From assembly GCA_028023455.1 (NCBI GenBank), contig JAQFVV010012416.1, forward strand, positions 7,173,594 through 7,237,593: 64,000 nt of DNA, written 5' to 3'. Within the stretch, counting starts at the first letter, position 1. Each line of letters starts with the position of its first letter. The position numbers were made by a program, and so were the translations under genes. The notes below the pieces were generated by a model. It was given only the letters and a program-made list of their open reading frames with translations, had not been told where the DNA came from and searched no databases. The DNA is from Epiperipatus broadwayi (Eukaryota > Onychophora > Udeonychophora > Euonychophora > Peripatidae). This document shows, piece by piece, positions 63,886-64,000 of the stretch.

Positions 63886-64000
63886 ACAATTACTCTTCAG
63901 AAGAAAACAAAAAAAGATTATAGCTAATTATCTGTTCCCCATGTCTATTAAAATGTGTATGTTTATGTGTGTGAGCAACAATAAGTAATCCACCCATATC

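Overview
The window is a piece of a very AT-rich animal genome. It lies almost wholly inside one protein-coding gene on the minus strand, a homeodomain-interacting protein kinase (HIPK) orthologue. Four internal exons are readable, at 45046-44923, 41920-41801, 17195-17109 and 5976-5792. They join in a continuous frame and give 171 codons of the C-terminal lobe of the kinase domain. Exons upstream (ATP-binding lobe, catalytic loop, DFG) lie beyond position 64000, and exons downstream (C-terminal HIPK region) lie before position 1. Everything else is intron: about 11.1 kb, 24.6 kb, 3.0 kb and more than 18.9 kb, plus at least 5.8 kb at the left edge. Long AT-rich introns full of Penelope-type debris, LINEs and tRNA-derived SINEs suggest a lophotrochozoan, most likely a mollusc and possibly a cephalopod. 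That assignment is inference.

The introns are packed with mobile DNA. (1) LINE remains: a 2.5 kb reverse transcriptase element on the minus strand (7.9-10.4 kb), a short 3' LINE end (29.3-30.0 kb) and a badly decayed but long LINE on the plus strand (58.1-62.3 kb) split by an 863 bp inverted-repeat element. (2) A Penelope-like element (PLE) fragment at 31.75-32.25 kb with a GIY-YIG endonuclease domain. (3) One complete tRNA-derived SINE with 17 bp target site duplications (35.78 kb) and several old copies of a second SINE-like family. (4) Many short palindromic elements of about 150-980 bp built of head-to-head, sometimes also tandem, copies of a unit. Many of these are flanked by 10-20 bp direct repeats.

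The most interesting signal is in class 4. At least four different families (called A, B, C and E here) carry a type I hammerhead ribozyme. The core CUGANGA ... GAAA ... UH is present, helices I, II and III can be drawn, and helix I has an inner 4-6 bp part, an internal loop or bulge and an outer 5-7 bp part. The primary sequence of helices II and III differs between families while pairing is kept, and the base pair next to the cleavage site switches from U-A to A-U. Twelve copies keep the whole catalytic core; others are dead by single changes at G8 or G12, by deletion, or by insertion. Hammerheads are known from PLEs and retrozymes, so these are probably non-autonomous retroelements that move as ribozyme-processed RNA. 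Several ribozymes lie in the sense strand of the HIPK pre-mRNA.

No rRNA genes, canonical tRNA genes, CRISPR arrays or bacterial-type features were seen. One short minus-strand reading frame at 48566-48775 has a hydrophobic N-terminal segment and is the only other candidate coding sequence.
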